DNA of 64,000 nt from Paenibacillus sp. JNUCC32. Its GTDB lineage: Bacteria > Bacillota > Bacilli > Paenibacillales > Paenibacillaceae. The notes under the pieces were generated by a model. The model was given only the letters and a program-made list of their open reading frames with translations, did no database searches and was not told the origin of the DNA. Position numbers and translations under genes: made by a program. Positions 1 to 8,814 of the stretch are shown in pieces (the stretch's first letter is position 1; each line of letters begins with the position of its first letter). The stretch is from positions 3,410,001 to 3,474,000 of the forward strand of contig NZ_CP062260.1 of assembly GCF_014863545.1 (NCBI RefSeq). The letters are read 5' to 3'.

Positions 1-1
1 C

Positions 2-919
2 GAGCCGGAGGTATCAACCGCGGCGAAACCCGTCTCGATCAAGAGAACAAGGCGCAGAGAAATTCTGCTCGCTTATGCATGTTTAGCGCCTTCGCTGCTC
101 ATATTCGGCCTGTTCTTATTCTACCCGCTGCTCAAGTCGGTTTATCTTAGCCTGTTCCTGACCGATCCGCAAGGCCGGGTAGCTGAATTCGTAGGATTCG
201 ACAACTTCAGGGAAATATTGGCCTCCGACATGTTCTATACAAGCTTTGGCAATACCCTGCTGTTCATCGTGCTGACGGTTCCGACCGGCATGGCGGCTGC
301 GATTCTGCTGGCTGCCCTGACGCACAACAAACTCAAGGGCATGAAAATATTCCGCTTTATCTTCTCGCTTCCGATGGCCGTGTCCGTCGGTACCGGCTCG
401 ATGATCTGGATGATTCTATACCATCCGACCTTAGGCATACTGAATTATTTTCTGACGCTGCTCGGCACGCAGCCCGTCCAATGGCTGACCGATCCGAAAT
501 GGGCCATGATCTCCGTCGCGCTTATGACCGTCTGGATGAATCTTGGATTCAACTATATCCTGATGCTGAGCGGCATGCAGGGCGTGTCCGAGGATATCTA
601 TGACAGCACCAAGATTGACGGCTCCGGTCCGCTGAGAACGTTCTTCCGGATTACGATGCCGCTAATCTCCCCTACGTTATTCTTCACGTCCGTCGTATCG
701 GTTATCGGTGCCTTCCAAGCATTCGGGCAAATCAACATCCTCACCAAAGGCGGTCCGATGAACAGCACCAACGTCATGGTATTCAACATCTACCAGGATG
801 CCTTCGTCAATTTTCGCTTCGGCATCGGCAGCGCGCAGGCCCTCATCCTGTTTGCCATCATTCTGCTGCTGACCGTCTTTCAATTTAAATTCGTCGAGAA
901 GAAGGTGCATTACCAATGA
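2..919 (+). CDS. ugpA: Sugar/glycerol-phosphate ABC transporter permease, UgpA-like (5' partial)
   Basis: The frame is open from base 2, so the start lies left of the window. The first visible residues are a basic stretch (KRTRRRE) leading into a membrane segment (LLAYACLAPSLLIFGLF), as at the N-terminus of MalF/UgpA permeases. Further membrane segments follow. The cytoplasmic EAA loop that docks on the ATPase is seen as DSTKIDGSGPLRTFFRITMP. The stop overlaps the ugpE start by 4 bases (ATGA), so the two permeases are translationally coupled and probably form a heterodimer in the membrane. The nearby binding protein resembles UgpB, which suggests sn-glycerol-3-phosphate or its diesters as substrate. 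The exact substrate is inferred. No ATPase gene is visible, so one upstream or a shared MsmK/UgpC-type ATPase is needed. Confidence 0.85.
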   Translation, partial: EPEVSTAAKPVSIKRTRRREILLAYACLAPSLLIFGLFLFYPLLKSVYLSLFLTDPQGRVAEFVGFDNFREILASDMFYTSFGNTLLFIVLTVPTGMAAAILLAALTHNKLKGMKIFRFIFSLPMAVSVGTGSMIWMILYHPTLGILNYFLTLLGTQPVQWLTDPKWAMISVALMTVWMNLGFNYILMLSGMQGVSEDIYDSTKIDGSGPLRTFFRITMPLISPTLFFTSVVSVIGAFQAFGQINILTKGGPMNSTNVMVFNIYQDAFVNFRFGIGSAQALILFAIILLLTVFQFKFVEKKVHYQ

Positions 920-1740
920 ACATGCGTCTCATGCCCAAAAGCTTCATCTACATCGCGCTGCTTCTCGGTTCGTTGGCCGTTCTTTTCCCGCTCCTATATA
1001 CCTTGTCGACATCGCTGATGAGCGAGGCCGAATCGGCCGTCTATCCGCCGCCTCTGCTTCCCGAAGCCGTCAATCTGTCCAACTTCGCCAAGGTGATCGA
1101 TACGATTCCTGTCCTTACCTTTATCGGAAACAGCCTGGTTGTCTCCATTGCCATCATGCTCGGACAGATCGTGACCGCAAGTCTGGCAGCATACGCTTTC
1201 GCCTTCCTGCGATTTCCGGGAAAAACGCTGCTGTTCAGCCTCTTTCTCGCGACGATGATGATCCCGTGGGAGGTGATCATGATTCCGAATTACTTGACGG
1301 TCAAAAACCTGAACTGGCTGGACACCTATCAAGGGCTCATCATTCCATTTCTGGCCACGGCCTTCGGAACCTTCCTGCTCAGGCAGACCTTCCTGCAGCT
1401 GCCGAAGGAGCTGTTTGAAGCGGCCCGCGTGGACGGCTGCGGACATGTCCGCGTTTTCCTGAGCATGGTGTTGCCGTTATCCATCCCCGGAATCGCCACG
1501 CTGGGGGTCTACTCGTTCCTGAATAATTGGAACATGTACCTGTGGCCGCTTCTGACAACCAACCGGGTCGAGATGCGAACCGTCCAAATCGGGATCGGCA
1601 TGCTGCAGTTCGAAGAGATGAACTCATGGAATCTGATACTCTCCGGCGTGCTCCTGCTGCTGCTGCCTTCCCTGCTGCTGCTTGCGCTCGGGCTGAAACC
1701 CCTTGTGCGCGGCATCACCGCAGGTGCTTTGAAGGGCTAA
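916..1740 (+). CDS. ugpE: Sugar/glycerol-phosphate ABC transporter permease, UgpE-like
   Basis: A 274-residue permease of the MalG/UgpE class with about six membrane segments. The first follows a short basic N-terminus (MNMRLMPKSFIYIALLLGSL). The EAA loop reads ELFEAARVDGCGHVRVFLSMVLP and is followed by LSIPGIATLGVYSFLNNWNMYLWPL, typical of this half of the importer. Length matches the family (270-300). The ATG overlaps the ugpA stop, so expression is coupled. It would pair with UgpA in the membrane and receive substrate from the lipoprotein encoded 132 bases downstream. The family assignment is firm. The substrate rests on the binding protein. Confidence 0.88.
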   Translation: MNMRLMPKSFIYIALLLGSLAVLFPLLYTLSTSLMSEAESAVYPPPLLPEAVNLSNFAKVIDTIPVLTFIGNSLVVSIAIMLGQIVTASLAAYAFAFLRFPGKTLLFSLFLATMMIPWEVIMIPNYLTVKNLNWLDTYQGLIIPFLATAFGTFLLRQTFLQLPKELFEAARVDGCGHVRVFLSMVLPLSIPGIATLGVYSFLNNWNMYLWPLLTTNRVEMRTVQIGIGMLQFEEMNSWNLILSGVLLLLLPSLLLLALGLKPLVRGITAGALKG

Positions 1741-1780
1741 TGGCCACGATGCCGACCCAGTAGACCATATTGGATCAGCC

Positions 1781-1818
1781 TTGCGTGCCGGTTATCGATA
1801 TCAAACGGGCTCACGCAA
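1781..1818 (+). repeat. Intercistronic hairpin between ugpE and ugpB
   Basis: TTGCGTG (1781-1787) pairs with CACGCAA (1812-1818), with extra pairing inside (CCG/CGGG). There is no T-run, so it is unlikely to terminate transcription. Stem-loops before binding-protein genes often stabilise the downstream mRNA so that binding protein exceeds permease. That role is inferred here. Confidence 0.45.
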
Positions 1819-1872
1819 TTTCTGATAGATCAAACCATACTTTATTTTCAAAAAGGGAGAGATTAACCGATC

Positions 1873-3234
1873 ATGAAACGTTATGGTAAAAGGTCCTTCG
1901 CGATGCTCCTGCTTTCCTGCTTCATGCTGATCAGCGCCGCTTGCAGCAATACGCCAGCCGCCGGAGAAACGACCGTTGCCGCCGGCAGCGAACCTGCCAA
2001 GGAACCTGTTAAGGTCGTTTGGTGGCATTCCATGAGCGGCGAGCTCGGAACCGTTGCGGACAAGCTGATTTCCGATTTTAACGCAGCCCACCAGGATATT
2101 CAGGTAGAGGGCGTGTTTCAAGGCACGTACGATGAAAGCTTGAACAAGCTGAAGGCTTCGTTGGGATCGAACAGCGGACCGACCATGATTCAGGTGTACG
2201 AAATCGGCAGCCGTTTCATGATGGACACCAAGGCGATCCGTCCGGTTCAAGACTTCATGGATGCTGAAGCATACGACATTTCCTCCTTGGAACCGAATAT
2301 CAAAAATTATTATACATTCGACGACAAATTGTATTCGATGCCGTTCAACTCCTCCAACCCGATCCTTTACTACAACAAAGATGCCTTTAAAGCGGCAGGT
2401 CTGGATCCGGAAAATCCTCCAAAAACCTACGAAGAGGTAGCGAAAGCGGCTAAAGCGCTAACGAAAGGCGGCCAAACCGGCGCATCCTTCGCAATATACG
2501 GCTGGTTCATGGAGCAATTCCTTGCGAACCAAGGCGTTGAGCTGCTGAACAACGGCAACGGCCGCACTTCTCCGGCAACCGCTTCGCAAGTCAACAACGC
2601 CGCTGCCGTGAAAACGCTGGAATGGTGGAAGCAAATGCTGGACGATAAAGTCCTGCTGAACCTGGGACGTAAAACGGATGACACCAAAAAAGCCTTTGCA
2701 GCCGGCCAAGTCGCCATGACGCTGGACTCCACGGCTTCGCTCCGGGGAATCGTCAGCGCAGCGGAAGGCAAATTCGAAGTCGGCACGGCTTTCCTGCCCA
2801 AACCGGCTGACGGCGGCGAAGGCGGCGTTATCATCGGCGGTGCAAGCCTGTGGCTGATGAACAACAAATCGGAAGAAGAGCAGCAGGCCGCCTGGGAATT
2901 CATGAAGTATTTGGCCGAGCCGCAAACCCAAGCCTACTGGCATGTCAACACGGGTTACTTCCCGGTCACGACCAAAGCTTACGAAGAATCCCTGGTAAAA
3001 GAAAACCTGGAGAAATATCCTCAATTCCAGACGGCGGTGGATCAACTGCATCAAACGACCGCCAACCTGGCAACGCAGGGCGCTGTCATGGGCGTGTTCC
3101 CTGAGGCCCGCCAGCTGACGGAAACGGCCATCGAGGAAGTGCTGAACGGTCAGAAAACACCGCAGGAAGCATTGGATAAAGCTGCCCAGGAGATCAGCTC
3201 CAAGATCGAGACCTATAATAAAACGGTAAAATAA
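1873..3234 (+). CDS. ugpB: Extracellular solute-binding lipoprotein, UgpB-like
   Basis: A 453-residue family 1 solute-binding protein. The N-terminus is a lipoprotein signal peptide (MKRYGKRSFAMLLLSCFMLI) with probable lipidation at Cys24 in ISAAC; Cys16 in LLSC is an alternative. The mature part contains VVWWHSMSGELG, QVYEIGSRFMM and PFNSSNPILYYNKDAF, which match the E. coli glycerol-3-phosphate binding protein UgpB far better than maltose-type proteins. The start is preceded by AAAGGGAGAG at a good distance. It sits last in the ugpA-ugpE-ugpB order, whereas many operons put the binding protein first. Function: captures sn-glycerol-3-phosphate or glycerophosphodiesters outside the membrane for the two permeases. 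Substrate is inferred from similarity. Confidence 0.87.
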   Translation: MKRYGKRSFAMLLLSCFMLISAACSNTPAAGETTVAAGSEPAKEPVKVVWWHSMSGELGTVADKLISDFNAAHQDIQVEGVFQGTYDESLNKLKASLGSNSGPTMIQVYEIGSRFMMDTKAIRPVQDFMDAEAYDISSLEPNIKNYYTFDDKLYSMPFNSSNPILYYNKDAFKAAGLDPENPPKTYEEVAKAAKALTKGGQTGASFAIYGWFMEQFLANQGVELLNNGNGRTSPATASQVNNAAAVKTLEWWKQMLDDKVLLNLGRKTDDTKKAFAAGQVAMTLDSTASLRGIVSAAEGKFEVGTAFLPKPADGGEGGVIIGGASLWLMNNKSEEEQQAAWEFMKYLAEPQTQAYWHVNTGYFPVTTKAYEESLVKENLEKYPQFQTAVDQLHQTTANLATQGAVMGVFPEARQLTETAIEEVLNGQKTPQEALDKAAQEISSKIETYNKTVK

Positions 3235-3297
3235 ACGTCGGGCATGCCGCGTAAGCATGCGATAAAACCTAATTCGAATTGCAGTCATTTCATTAAC

Positions 3298-3364
3298 ACC
3301 CTTTATGCTGCCTCATGGGGCCCTCTGCGGTCACCCCGTGAATCATGCATAAAGGGTATTTTTT
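3298..3364 (+). terminator. Rho-independent terminator after ugpB
   Basis: ACCCTTTATGC (3298-3308) pairs perfectly with GCATAAAGGGT (3347-3357), followed by ATTTTTTG. The 11-bp stem with a T-run ends the ugp transcript before rocF. Confidence 0.8.
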
Positions 3365-3470
3365 GTTCGATCCAAAACTTTCCATATTTGATCAGCTTGT
3401 ATAGGGCTTTGCCCAAGTCACTCAGCCCGGCTCCGGAATACACTGTTACAAAGTGGAGGTGAGCAAAGTG

Positions 3471-4376
3471 ATGAACAATCTTCCGTCCACCGTATCGATC
3501 ATCCCGGTGCCCTTCGACCGGGGAGCTACCCGCCGCGGCGCCGGACAGGGACCGGACGCCATATTCGAAGCCGGTCTGAAACGCAAGCTTAACGCGCTCG
3601 GTGTAACTTACCAGGTCGATGACCCTGCTGCGCTCCCCGAGCGCAAGGATGAAGCGCATCATCCCCGATTAAAACATTTGACAGAAGTCGTGACGATGAA
3701 CGAGCAGCTGGCAGCACGCGTATCCGCCCTGGCAGTAGCGGGCACCTTCCCACTTGTGCTCGGCGGCGACCATAGCATAGCCATCGGCACGCTCGCCGGA
3801 CTTACCCGGCATTACCGCAACTTGGGCGTCATCTGGATCGATGCCCATTCCGATCTCAATACGCCGGATACTACCCCGACCGGCAATATCCATGGCATGT
3901 CCCTGGCTGTCAGCTTGGGAAAAGGCGATCGGCGGCTAACCTCGATCGGCGGCGTTAAATCAACCATTAAGCCGGAGCATGTCGTGCTCATCGGCGCGCG
4001 CTCACTTGATCAGGGCGAGCGGGACTTCATCCGCCGGGAAGGCATCGCCTGCTTCACGATGCAGGATATCGACCGCATGGGCATGTTCCGGGTCATGGAG
4101 GAAGCCATCCGCATATCGTCAACGGGAACGGATGGCGTTCATCTTTCCTTTGATATTGACAGTGTCGATCCGAAGATCGCACCGGGAACAGGAACGCCGG
4201 TTCAAGGCGGGCTCAGCTACCGGGAAGCGCACCTGGCCATGGAGATGCTGTCGGAATCCGGCATTCTGACGTCAGCCGAATTCGTGGAGAACAACCCGCT
4301 GCTGGACCGCGGGCAGAAGACGTCCCGGCTGCTTGTCGGTTTAATCGCCTCCATGCTGGGCGAAAGCATCTTATGA
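3471..4376 (+). CDS. rocF: Arginase
   Basis: Arginase hydrolyses L-arginine to ornithine and urea in the cytoplasm, the first step of the arginase route. The manganese-binding signatures are all present: GGDHSIAIG, WIDAHSDLNTP with NIHGM, and SFDIDSVDPKIAPGTGTP. Length (about 301 residues) fits Bacillus RocF. An in-frame GTG at 3453 would precede the Shine-Dalgarno GGAGGT at 3455-3460, so the true start is ATG 3471 or the adjacent GTG 3468. The next gene encodes ornithine aminotransferase, which uses its product, so the pair forms an arginine-to-glutamate-semialdehyde pathway. No RocR/sigma-54 promoter motif was recognised in the 106 bases between the ugp terminator and the start. Confidence 0.93.
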   Translation: MNNLPSTVSIIPVPFDRGATRRGAGQGPDAIFEAGLKRKLNALGVTYQVDDPAALPERKDEAHHPRLKHLTEVVTMNEQLAARVSALAVAGTFPLVLGGDHSIAIGTLAGLTRHYRNLGVIWIDAHSDLNTPDTTPTGNIHGMSLAVSLGKGDRRLTSIGGVKSTIKPEHVVLIGARSLDQGERDFIRREGIACFTMQDIDRMGMFRVMEEAIRISSTGTDGVHLSFDIDSVDPKIAPGTGTPVQGGLSYREAHLAMEMLSESGILTSAEFVENNPLLDRGQKTSRLLVGLIASMLGESIL

Positions 4377-4479
4377 CATTTTCATGACATGGCATCACGC
4401 TTGATTATGAGAGCCTCTTCCGCGGGCATGCTCTATTTTCCGCGTTGCGGTTTCTTTAGACTCCCAAGGAGGTTACGCC

Positions 4480-5670
4480 ATGGACGCTCCCGACCCTTAT
4501 ATCGAGAAAGCCGAAAGGTACGGCGCGAGAAACTACCACCCTCTTCCCATCGTCATCGCTTCAGCTGAAGGCATTCATGTGACGGATTCGGACGGCAAAC
4601 GGTATATCGATATGTTAAGCGCCTACTCGGCACTTAACGCAGGTCATTGTCATCCCCGCATCATCCGGGCCTTAAAGGAACAGGCGGATCGGGTGACCCT
4701 GACCTCGCGCGCATTTCATCATGATCAACTAGGCGACTTTTACGAGAAGCTGTCCGCTTTAACCGGCAAAGGGATGATTCTTCCCATGAATACGGGAGCC
4801 GAGGCGGTTGAAACCGCGCTTAAGGCAGCGCGTCGCTATGCTTACCGGAAGAAAGGTATTCCGGCAGATCAGGCTGAAATCATCGTCTGCGAGGGCAATT
4901 TCCACGGCCGTACGATCACGGTTACCTCCTTCTCCTCATCCCGCGAATACCGCGAGGACTTCGGTCCGTTTACGCCGGGATTCAAAGTCATTCCCTATGG
5001 CGACCTTGAGGCGCTGGAGCAGGCGATTTCGCCGAATACGGCTGCTTTTCTCGTGGAGCCGATCCAAGGCGAATCCGGCATCGTGATTCCGCCTGACGGA
5101 TACCTGAGCGGGGCACTGGAGCTGTGCAGGCAGCACAGCGTCCTTATGCTAGCGGACGAAATCCAGACCGGCTTCGGCAGGACGGGCAAACGCTTTGCCT
5201 GCGACTGGGAGGACGTCGAGCCGGATATGTACATTCTTGGAAAAGCGCTGGGCGGCGGCGTCTTTCCCGTCTCCGCCGTGGCGGCGGACGCGGATATTCT
5301 GGATGTATTCGAGCCGGGTTCCCACGGCTCCACCTTCGGCGGAAATCCGCTCGGGTGCGCGGTGGCCATCGCCTCCATGGACGTGTTCATTGAGGAAGCG
5401 CTGGAGGTTCGCTCCCTGGAGCTCGGCGAATATTTTCTCCGGCTGCTTCGTTCCATCCCGCATCCCGATATCCAGGAGGTGCGCGGCAGAGGTCTATTCA
5501 TCGGCATGGAGCTCAAGGTCCCGGCCAGATCCTATTGCGAGAAACTGAAAGATCTCGGCCTGCTCTGCAAAGAAACCCATGAAGCCATTATCCGCTTCGC
5601 CCCTCCGCTCATCATCACCAAAGCAGAACTGGACCAGGCGGCGGCGATCGTAAGGCAGGCGTTTGCGTGA
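4480..5670 (+). CDS. rocD: Ornithine aminotransferase
   Basis: A 396-residue class III PLP aminotransferase. It transfers the delta-amino group of ornithine to 2-oxoglutarate, giving glutamate-5-semialdehyde. Seen are [18 protein letters not shown] near the N-terminus, [16 protein letters not shown], the acidic [15 protein letters not shown], and the PLP-lysine segment [16 protein letters not shown]. Length agrees with Bacillus RocD (about 400). The Shine-Dalgarno AAGGAGGT ends 7 bases before the ATG. It lies 103 bases after rocF on the same strand, with only a weak CCGC-GTT-GCGG hairpin between, so co-transcription is likely. A strong terminator follows. Confidence 0.93.
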   Translation: MDAPDPYIEKAERYGARNYHPLPIVIASAEGIHVTDSDGKRYIDMLSAYSALNAGHCHPRIIRALKEQADRVTLTSRAFHHDQLGDFYEKLSALTGKGMILPMNTGAEAVETALKAARRYAYRKKGIPADQAEIIVCEGNFHGRTITVTSFSSSREYREDFGPFTPGFKVIPYGDLEALEQAISPNTAAFLVEPIQGESGIVIPPDGYLSGALELCRQHSVLMLADEIQTGFGRTGKRFACDWEDVEPDMYILGKALGGGVFPVSAVAADADILDVFEPGSHGSTFGGNPLGCAVAIASMDVFIEEALEVRSLELGEYFLRLLRSIPHPDIQEVRGRGLFIGMELKVPARSYCEKLKDLGLLCKETHEAIIRFAPPLIITKAELDQAAAIVRQAFA

Positions 5671-5695
5671 TAAATCGATACCGGCTTGCACTTGC

Positions 5696-5757
5696 GCAAA
5701 AAACAGTTTGTTCACCCCCTGGCTCCAAGGCATGGGGTGCGGCAAACTGTTTTTTGC
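5696..5757. terminator. Bidirectional terminator after rocD
   Basis: A perfect 15-bp stem, GCAAAAAACAGTTTG (5696-5710) with CAAACTGTTTTTTGC (5743-5757), has A-rich and T-rich flanks. It ends rocD. The rest of the 313-base gap up to 5984 holds no gene. Two -10-like TATAAT hexamers lie at 5838 and 5850 without a convincing -35, and one may serve the next gene. Confidence 0.8.
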
Positions 5758-5983
5758 GGTTTCTTTCCGCTCCTAGCCAGGCAGAAGCTGAAGCGTTGAC
5801 TGAAATATCATATAGCGGTGCCATGCCGCATTTCCTGTATAATGGGTTGTATAATATTGGATGTACGATTCTGACAAGTAACGTATCGTTATTCCCCTCT
5901 CGGCTCACTTCAGCCTATGAAGGGTAATGATTCCCAGCCATGTTTTATCGGGGTTGATGATAACTTAACAAGGAGGTTCACTC

Positions 5984-6889
5984 ATGAAAATAGCCATCTG
6001 CGGGGGTACCGGCTTCATTGGCCAAGCATTGTGCAAGCGCTGGCTGCGCGACGGACATGACATGATCATCGTCACCAGGTCGAAGCCGGAGATCCCCGCT
6101 GTGCAGCAGAACGGGTCATTATCCTACTTAACCTGGGATGAGATGAAATCCCATCCGGAGCGGTTCGAGCGCTTGGACGCACTCGTTAACCTTGCCGGCT
6201 CCTCCCTGAGCCAACGCTGGACGCAAGCAGGCAAGAAGAGAATTCTTCAGTCCCGGCAACGAACCGTAACTGCCGTAGCGGACCTGATGCAGCGCCTGGA
6301 GCACAAACCTCCGGTCATTCTTCAAGCATCGGCAATGGCCATATACGGTACATCCGAGTTTGAAGCGTTTGATGAGGACAGTCCGGCCACGATCATGGAT
6401 TTCCCGTCCGAGGTTGTGCAGCAATGGGAGCAGGCAGCCGATTGCATCCCGGTCGACCGGTTAATCAAGCTGCGCATCAGCGTCGTTCTGGGCGATCAAG
6501 GCGGTGCCCTCCCCAAAATGCTGCTGCCGTATAAATTAGGGGTCGGCGGCAACATCGGCAGCGGCAAGCAATGGCTCTCCTGGATCCATATCGACGACAT
6601 CGTGGAATTAATCGATTATTGCATCCGGCACGAAGACATTTCCGGAGCCGTGAACGCCGCTTCCCCGCATGCGGTCACGAACGAGGAATTTGGCCGTAGC
6701 GTCTCCAAGGTCTATCGCCGTCCGCATTGGCTGCCCCTGCCTGCATTCATGCTCCAAGGCATCCTGGGCGAAATGTCGCTTATTCTGTTAAAGGGCCAGC
6801 GGATCCTTCCGGCCAAAGCCCAGCGCCACGGCTTCAAGTTCCAATATCCGGAATTGACGGCCGCCTTGCAGCAGATCAAAGGAAGCTGA
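5984..6889 (+). CDS. TIGR01777-type NAD(P)-dependent epimerase (YfhF-like)
   Basis: A 301-residue extended short-chain dehydrogenase of the TIGR01777/SDR39U1 group. The nucleotide-binding motif GGTGFIG is at residues 7-13. ALVNLAGSSLSQRWTQ and the C-terminal DUF1731-type segment (GQRILPAKAQRHGFKFQYPE) are typical, as is the order of SWIHIDDIVELI. B. subtilis YfhF belongs here. The substrate of the family is not established, so only a cytoplasmic sugar-nucleotide-epimerase-like role can be stated. The Shine-Dalgarno AAGGAGG precedes the ATG. The gene stands alone between two strong terminators and is convergent with the DUF1541 gene. Confidence 0.85.
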   Translation: MKIAICGGTGFIGQALCKRWLRDGHDMIIVTRSKPEIPAVQQNGSLSYLTWDEMKSHPERFERLDALVNLAGSSLSQRWTQAGKKRILQSRQRTVTAVADLMQRLEHKPPVILQASAMAIYGTSEFEAFDEDSPATIMDFPSEVVQQWEQAADCIPVDRLIKLRISVVLGDQGGALPKMLLPYKLGVGGNIGSGKQWLSWIHIDDIVELIDYCIRHEDISGAVNAASPHAVTNEEFGRSVSKVYRRPHWLPLPAFMLQGILGEMSLILLKGQRILPAKAQRHGFKFQYPELTAALQQIKGS

Positions 6890-6908
6890 ATCACCCTCCT
6901 TGCGCATA

Positions 6909-6950
6909 AAAAACAATCGCTCTCTTGATCTCAAGGGAGCGATTGTTTTA
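6909..6950. terminator. Bidirectional terminator between convergent genes
   Basis: AAACAATCGCTCTCTTGA (6911-6928) pairs with TCAAGGGAGCGATTGTTT with one G-U pair. A- and T-runs on both sides let it serve the epimerase gene (+) and the DUF1541 gene (-). Confidence 0.85.
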
Positions 6951-6961
6951 TTCGATGAACG

Positions 6962-7552
6962 CTATTGGACCGGAGATAACTCACTCTCCGTGACCCATTT
7001 GTGGTTCTTGACTTCCTCTCCGGATGTTGACGTGAAGTCCACCATATAGACCGTCGTACGCTCGGCGGAATCGATAACGGCCGTCGCACCGTTCATCCCC
7101 TCCATATGATCCGCATTCACGACGGCTTTCGCTCCCGGCTCCAGGGGCTCCTTGCCCGCATCCTTGAGCTCTTCATGAATGACCCATTTATGATCCTTCA
7201 CTTCGGGCCCGCCGTTCGTCGGCGTATACGATATCGTGTACACCGTCGTATCGTAAGCTCCGACTATCGTTGCTTGGGCCCCCTTCATCCCGGGCATGTG
7301 GTCGGATTCGATGATCGCTTGGGTCCCGGCCGCATAGGCAGGATTGTCCGCCGTCTTCAACCCTTCCGGAACCTCGCCCGATCCGGAATGGTTCATGCTG
7401 CCGTGATCCATGCCTTCCATGCCGCCGGTAGTATCCACGCTCTCCGCTTGATCCGGATTCGCGCCATCCGTATTTCCGCAGGCGCCCAGCACGAGGACGA
7501 GGGATGCGAAGGCAACCAGAATAAGCGGCTTTAATCGTTTTTTTGCTGACAT
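6962..7552 (-). CDS. DUF1541 (YdhK-type) Met/His-rich lipoprotein
   Basis: The chosen start (7552) has AGAGGAG upstream; a longer frame to 7630 lacks one. The 196-residue product starts MSAKKRLKPLILVAFASLV and carries the lipobox LGAC, so it is exported and lipid-anchored. The segment GGMEGMDHGSMNHSG after it is rich in Met and His. Two DUF1541 repeats follow, each with the pattern DHM.GM.GA...T.Y...Y/F....KDHKWV. B. subtilis YdhK has the same layout. The function is not known. The Met/His tract resembles copper-binding periplasmic proteins, so metal (copper) handling at the cell surface is a reasonable inference. It is transcribed away from the AraC gene. Confidence 0.8.
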   Translation of the reverse strand: MSAKKRLKPLILVAFASLVLVLGACGNTDGANPDQAESVDTTGGMEGMDHGSMNHSGSGEVPEGLKTADNPAYAAGTQAIIESDHMPGMKGAQATIVGAYDTTVYTISYTPTNGGPEVKDHKWVIHEELKDAGKEPLEPGAKAVVNADHMEGMNGATAVIDSAERTTVYMVDFTSTSGEEVKNHKWVTESELSPVQ

Positions 7553-7759
7553 ATGACGAACTCCTCTCTTATAGTGAATATTCATAGCATAACAGCGACT
7601 TGTGAAGAACTTATGTAGCTGTCTATGCATTACATCACTATACCCATTTTTTCTTTATATCTTATCTTGTGATATATAATAGAGAGACAACCCAAGATAC
7701 ATCCAACCTATATTAAAGGCAGATGACATTGCCTTATGAACGAAGGAGAACCATCTCCC

Positions 7760-8689
7760 ATGCAAATCGATGACGATGCTTTCATCCCGTTATTCAAACG
7801 GGCCAATTCCATATTAAATCGTACCTTGAGCCGTATTGAACAACAGGAGCTGAGCATCCGGATCCATTACTGGGGGTTCATGCCGCGCCACTACGACAAT
7901 ACGGAGCACAAGCATTCTTTTTTTGAAGCTTGTTACGTGTTAACAGGCAACGGAACCTATATCGAAGGCGAGAGAGAGTTTCATCTCCATCCGGGCACGC
8001 TGTTTCTCTCACGGCCGGGCGTCCAGCATCAAATAAGAAGCAAGGACGGCTTGGCCTTATGCTATGTCGCCTTTGAACCGGAAGAAACGGCAACCGGCGA
8101 GTTTTATGCGGCCGCGTTCCGGTTGCTGGCCAAACAAGGCAATCCGGTGGTTGCAGAAGGTGCCCGGCAGGCGTCCGGATTATTGTGGCTTTCGCTGTTA
8201 TCGCTGTTTCATACGGGTTCCGGCAAACAGCACCCGCCGCAAATGCTGAACAGTTTGGCCGCATCACTGATAGTATCCTTTCTGACCGTCCATGGCCCGG
8301 GCTTCCATCATGAGCCTTCCGGCGCCGAAGCAAACGATGAAGGAACCTCCATGTTTCATCAGGCCGAACTGTTTATCAAGGACAACCTCAACGAACCGCT
8401 CTCGCTGGAGCGCGTGGCGGGCCATCTCCACATCACGACCCGTCATTTAACCCGGCTGTTTCGCAAATACGGCCATCAATCCTTTGTCCATTATGTACAG
8501 GAGCAGCGCGTGCAGCAGGCAAAGCATATGCTCCTCCATACGGATCGCCAGATCAAGGAGATTGCCGTCTGCTGCGGATTCGAGTCCGTGCATTACTTCA
8601 CCAGGGTATTTACGTCCAAACTTGGCGTAACCCCGGCCCGCTTCCGGCGCTCGCAGTTTTCGGAAGGACGCTACGACTCCGAGGTTTAG
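7760..8689 (+). CDS. AraC-family transcriptional regulator with cupin-type sensor
   Basis: The N-terminal part contains a cupin-like fold signature (HKHSFFEACYVLTGNG, then LHPGTLFLSRPGVQHQI), which usually binds a sugar. The C-terminal 100 residues are the double helix-turn-helix AraC domain (LSLERVAGHLHITTRHLTRLF, then IKEIAVCCGFESVHYFTRVF and the closing GVTPARFR). ATG 7760 is preferred over ATG 7736 because GAAGGAG lies 11 bases before it. The next three genes on the same strand encode mannose isomerase, ROK kinase and GH38 glycosidase, so it most likely activates that operon in response to a mannoside or mannose derivative. Ligand and target are inferred. Confidence 0.85.
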   Translation: MQIDDDAFIPLFKRANSILNRTLSRIEQQELSIRIHYWGFMPRHYDNTEHKHSFFEACYVLTGNGTYIEGEREFHLHPGTLFLSRPGVQHQIRSKDGLALCYVAFEPEETATGEFYAAAFRLLAKQGNPVVAEGARQASGLLWLSLLSLFHTGSGKQHPPQMLNSLAASLIVSFLTVHGPGFHHEPSGAEANDEGTSMFHQAELFIKDNLNEPLSLERVAGHLHITTRHLTRLFRKYGHQSFVHYVQEQRVQQAKHMLLHTDRQIKEIAVCCGFESVHYFTRVFTSKLGVTPARFRRSQFSEGRYDSEV

Positions 8690-8747
8690 CGCCCAAGGCC
8701 CGCCGATGTCCTGATCGTACAAAAACACTTCCTCTTTTTATAAAGAC

Positions 8748-8805
8748 GTATCCTCCCTTGCCTTCTACAATGAAGTCGTAACAGACATTCCGGAAGGGAG
8801 GATAC
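8748..8805. promoter_or_regulatory. Long inverted repeat covering the manA-like gene's Shine-Dalgarno
   Basis: GTATCCTCCCTT (8748-8759) is the exact reverse complement of AAGGGAGGATAC (8794-8805). The right arm contains the Shine-Dalgarno AAGGGAGG. A -10-like TACAAT (8766-8771) lies inside the loop. If transcription starts upstream, the RNA hairpin would hide the ribosome site. If it starts after 8771, the repeat would instead act as DNA, for example as an AraC operator. Confidence 0.5.
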
Positions 8806-8814
8806 ATCCAATCC

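Noticed and set aside
994..1446. 150-codon minus-strand frame inside ugpE
   Set aside because: It lies antisense within a clear permease gene, has no ribosome site and reads as low-complexity Arg/Gln/His protein; it is a shadow of biased codon use.
5796..5843. TTGACT and TATAAT as a promoter for the epimerase gene
   Set aside because: The hexamers are 36 bases apart, far from the 16-18 needed. Only the -10-like elements remain possible.
8771..8784. Catabolite-responsive element before the mannose isomerase gene (TGAAGTCGTAACAG)
   Set aside because: Three required positions of the CRE consensus do not match.
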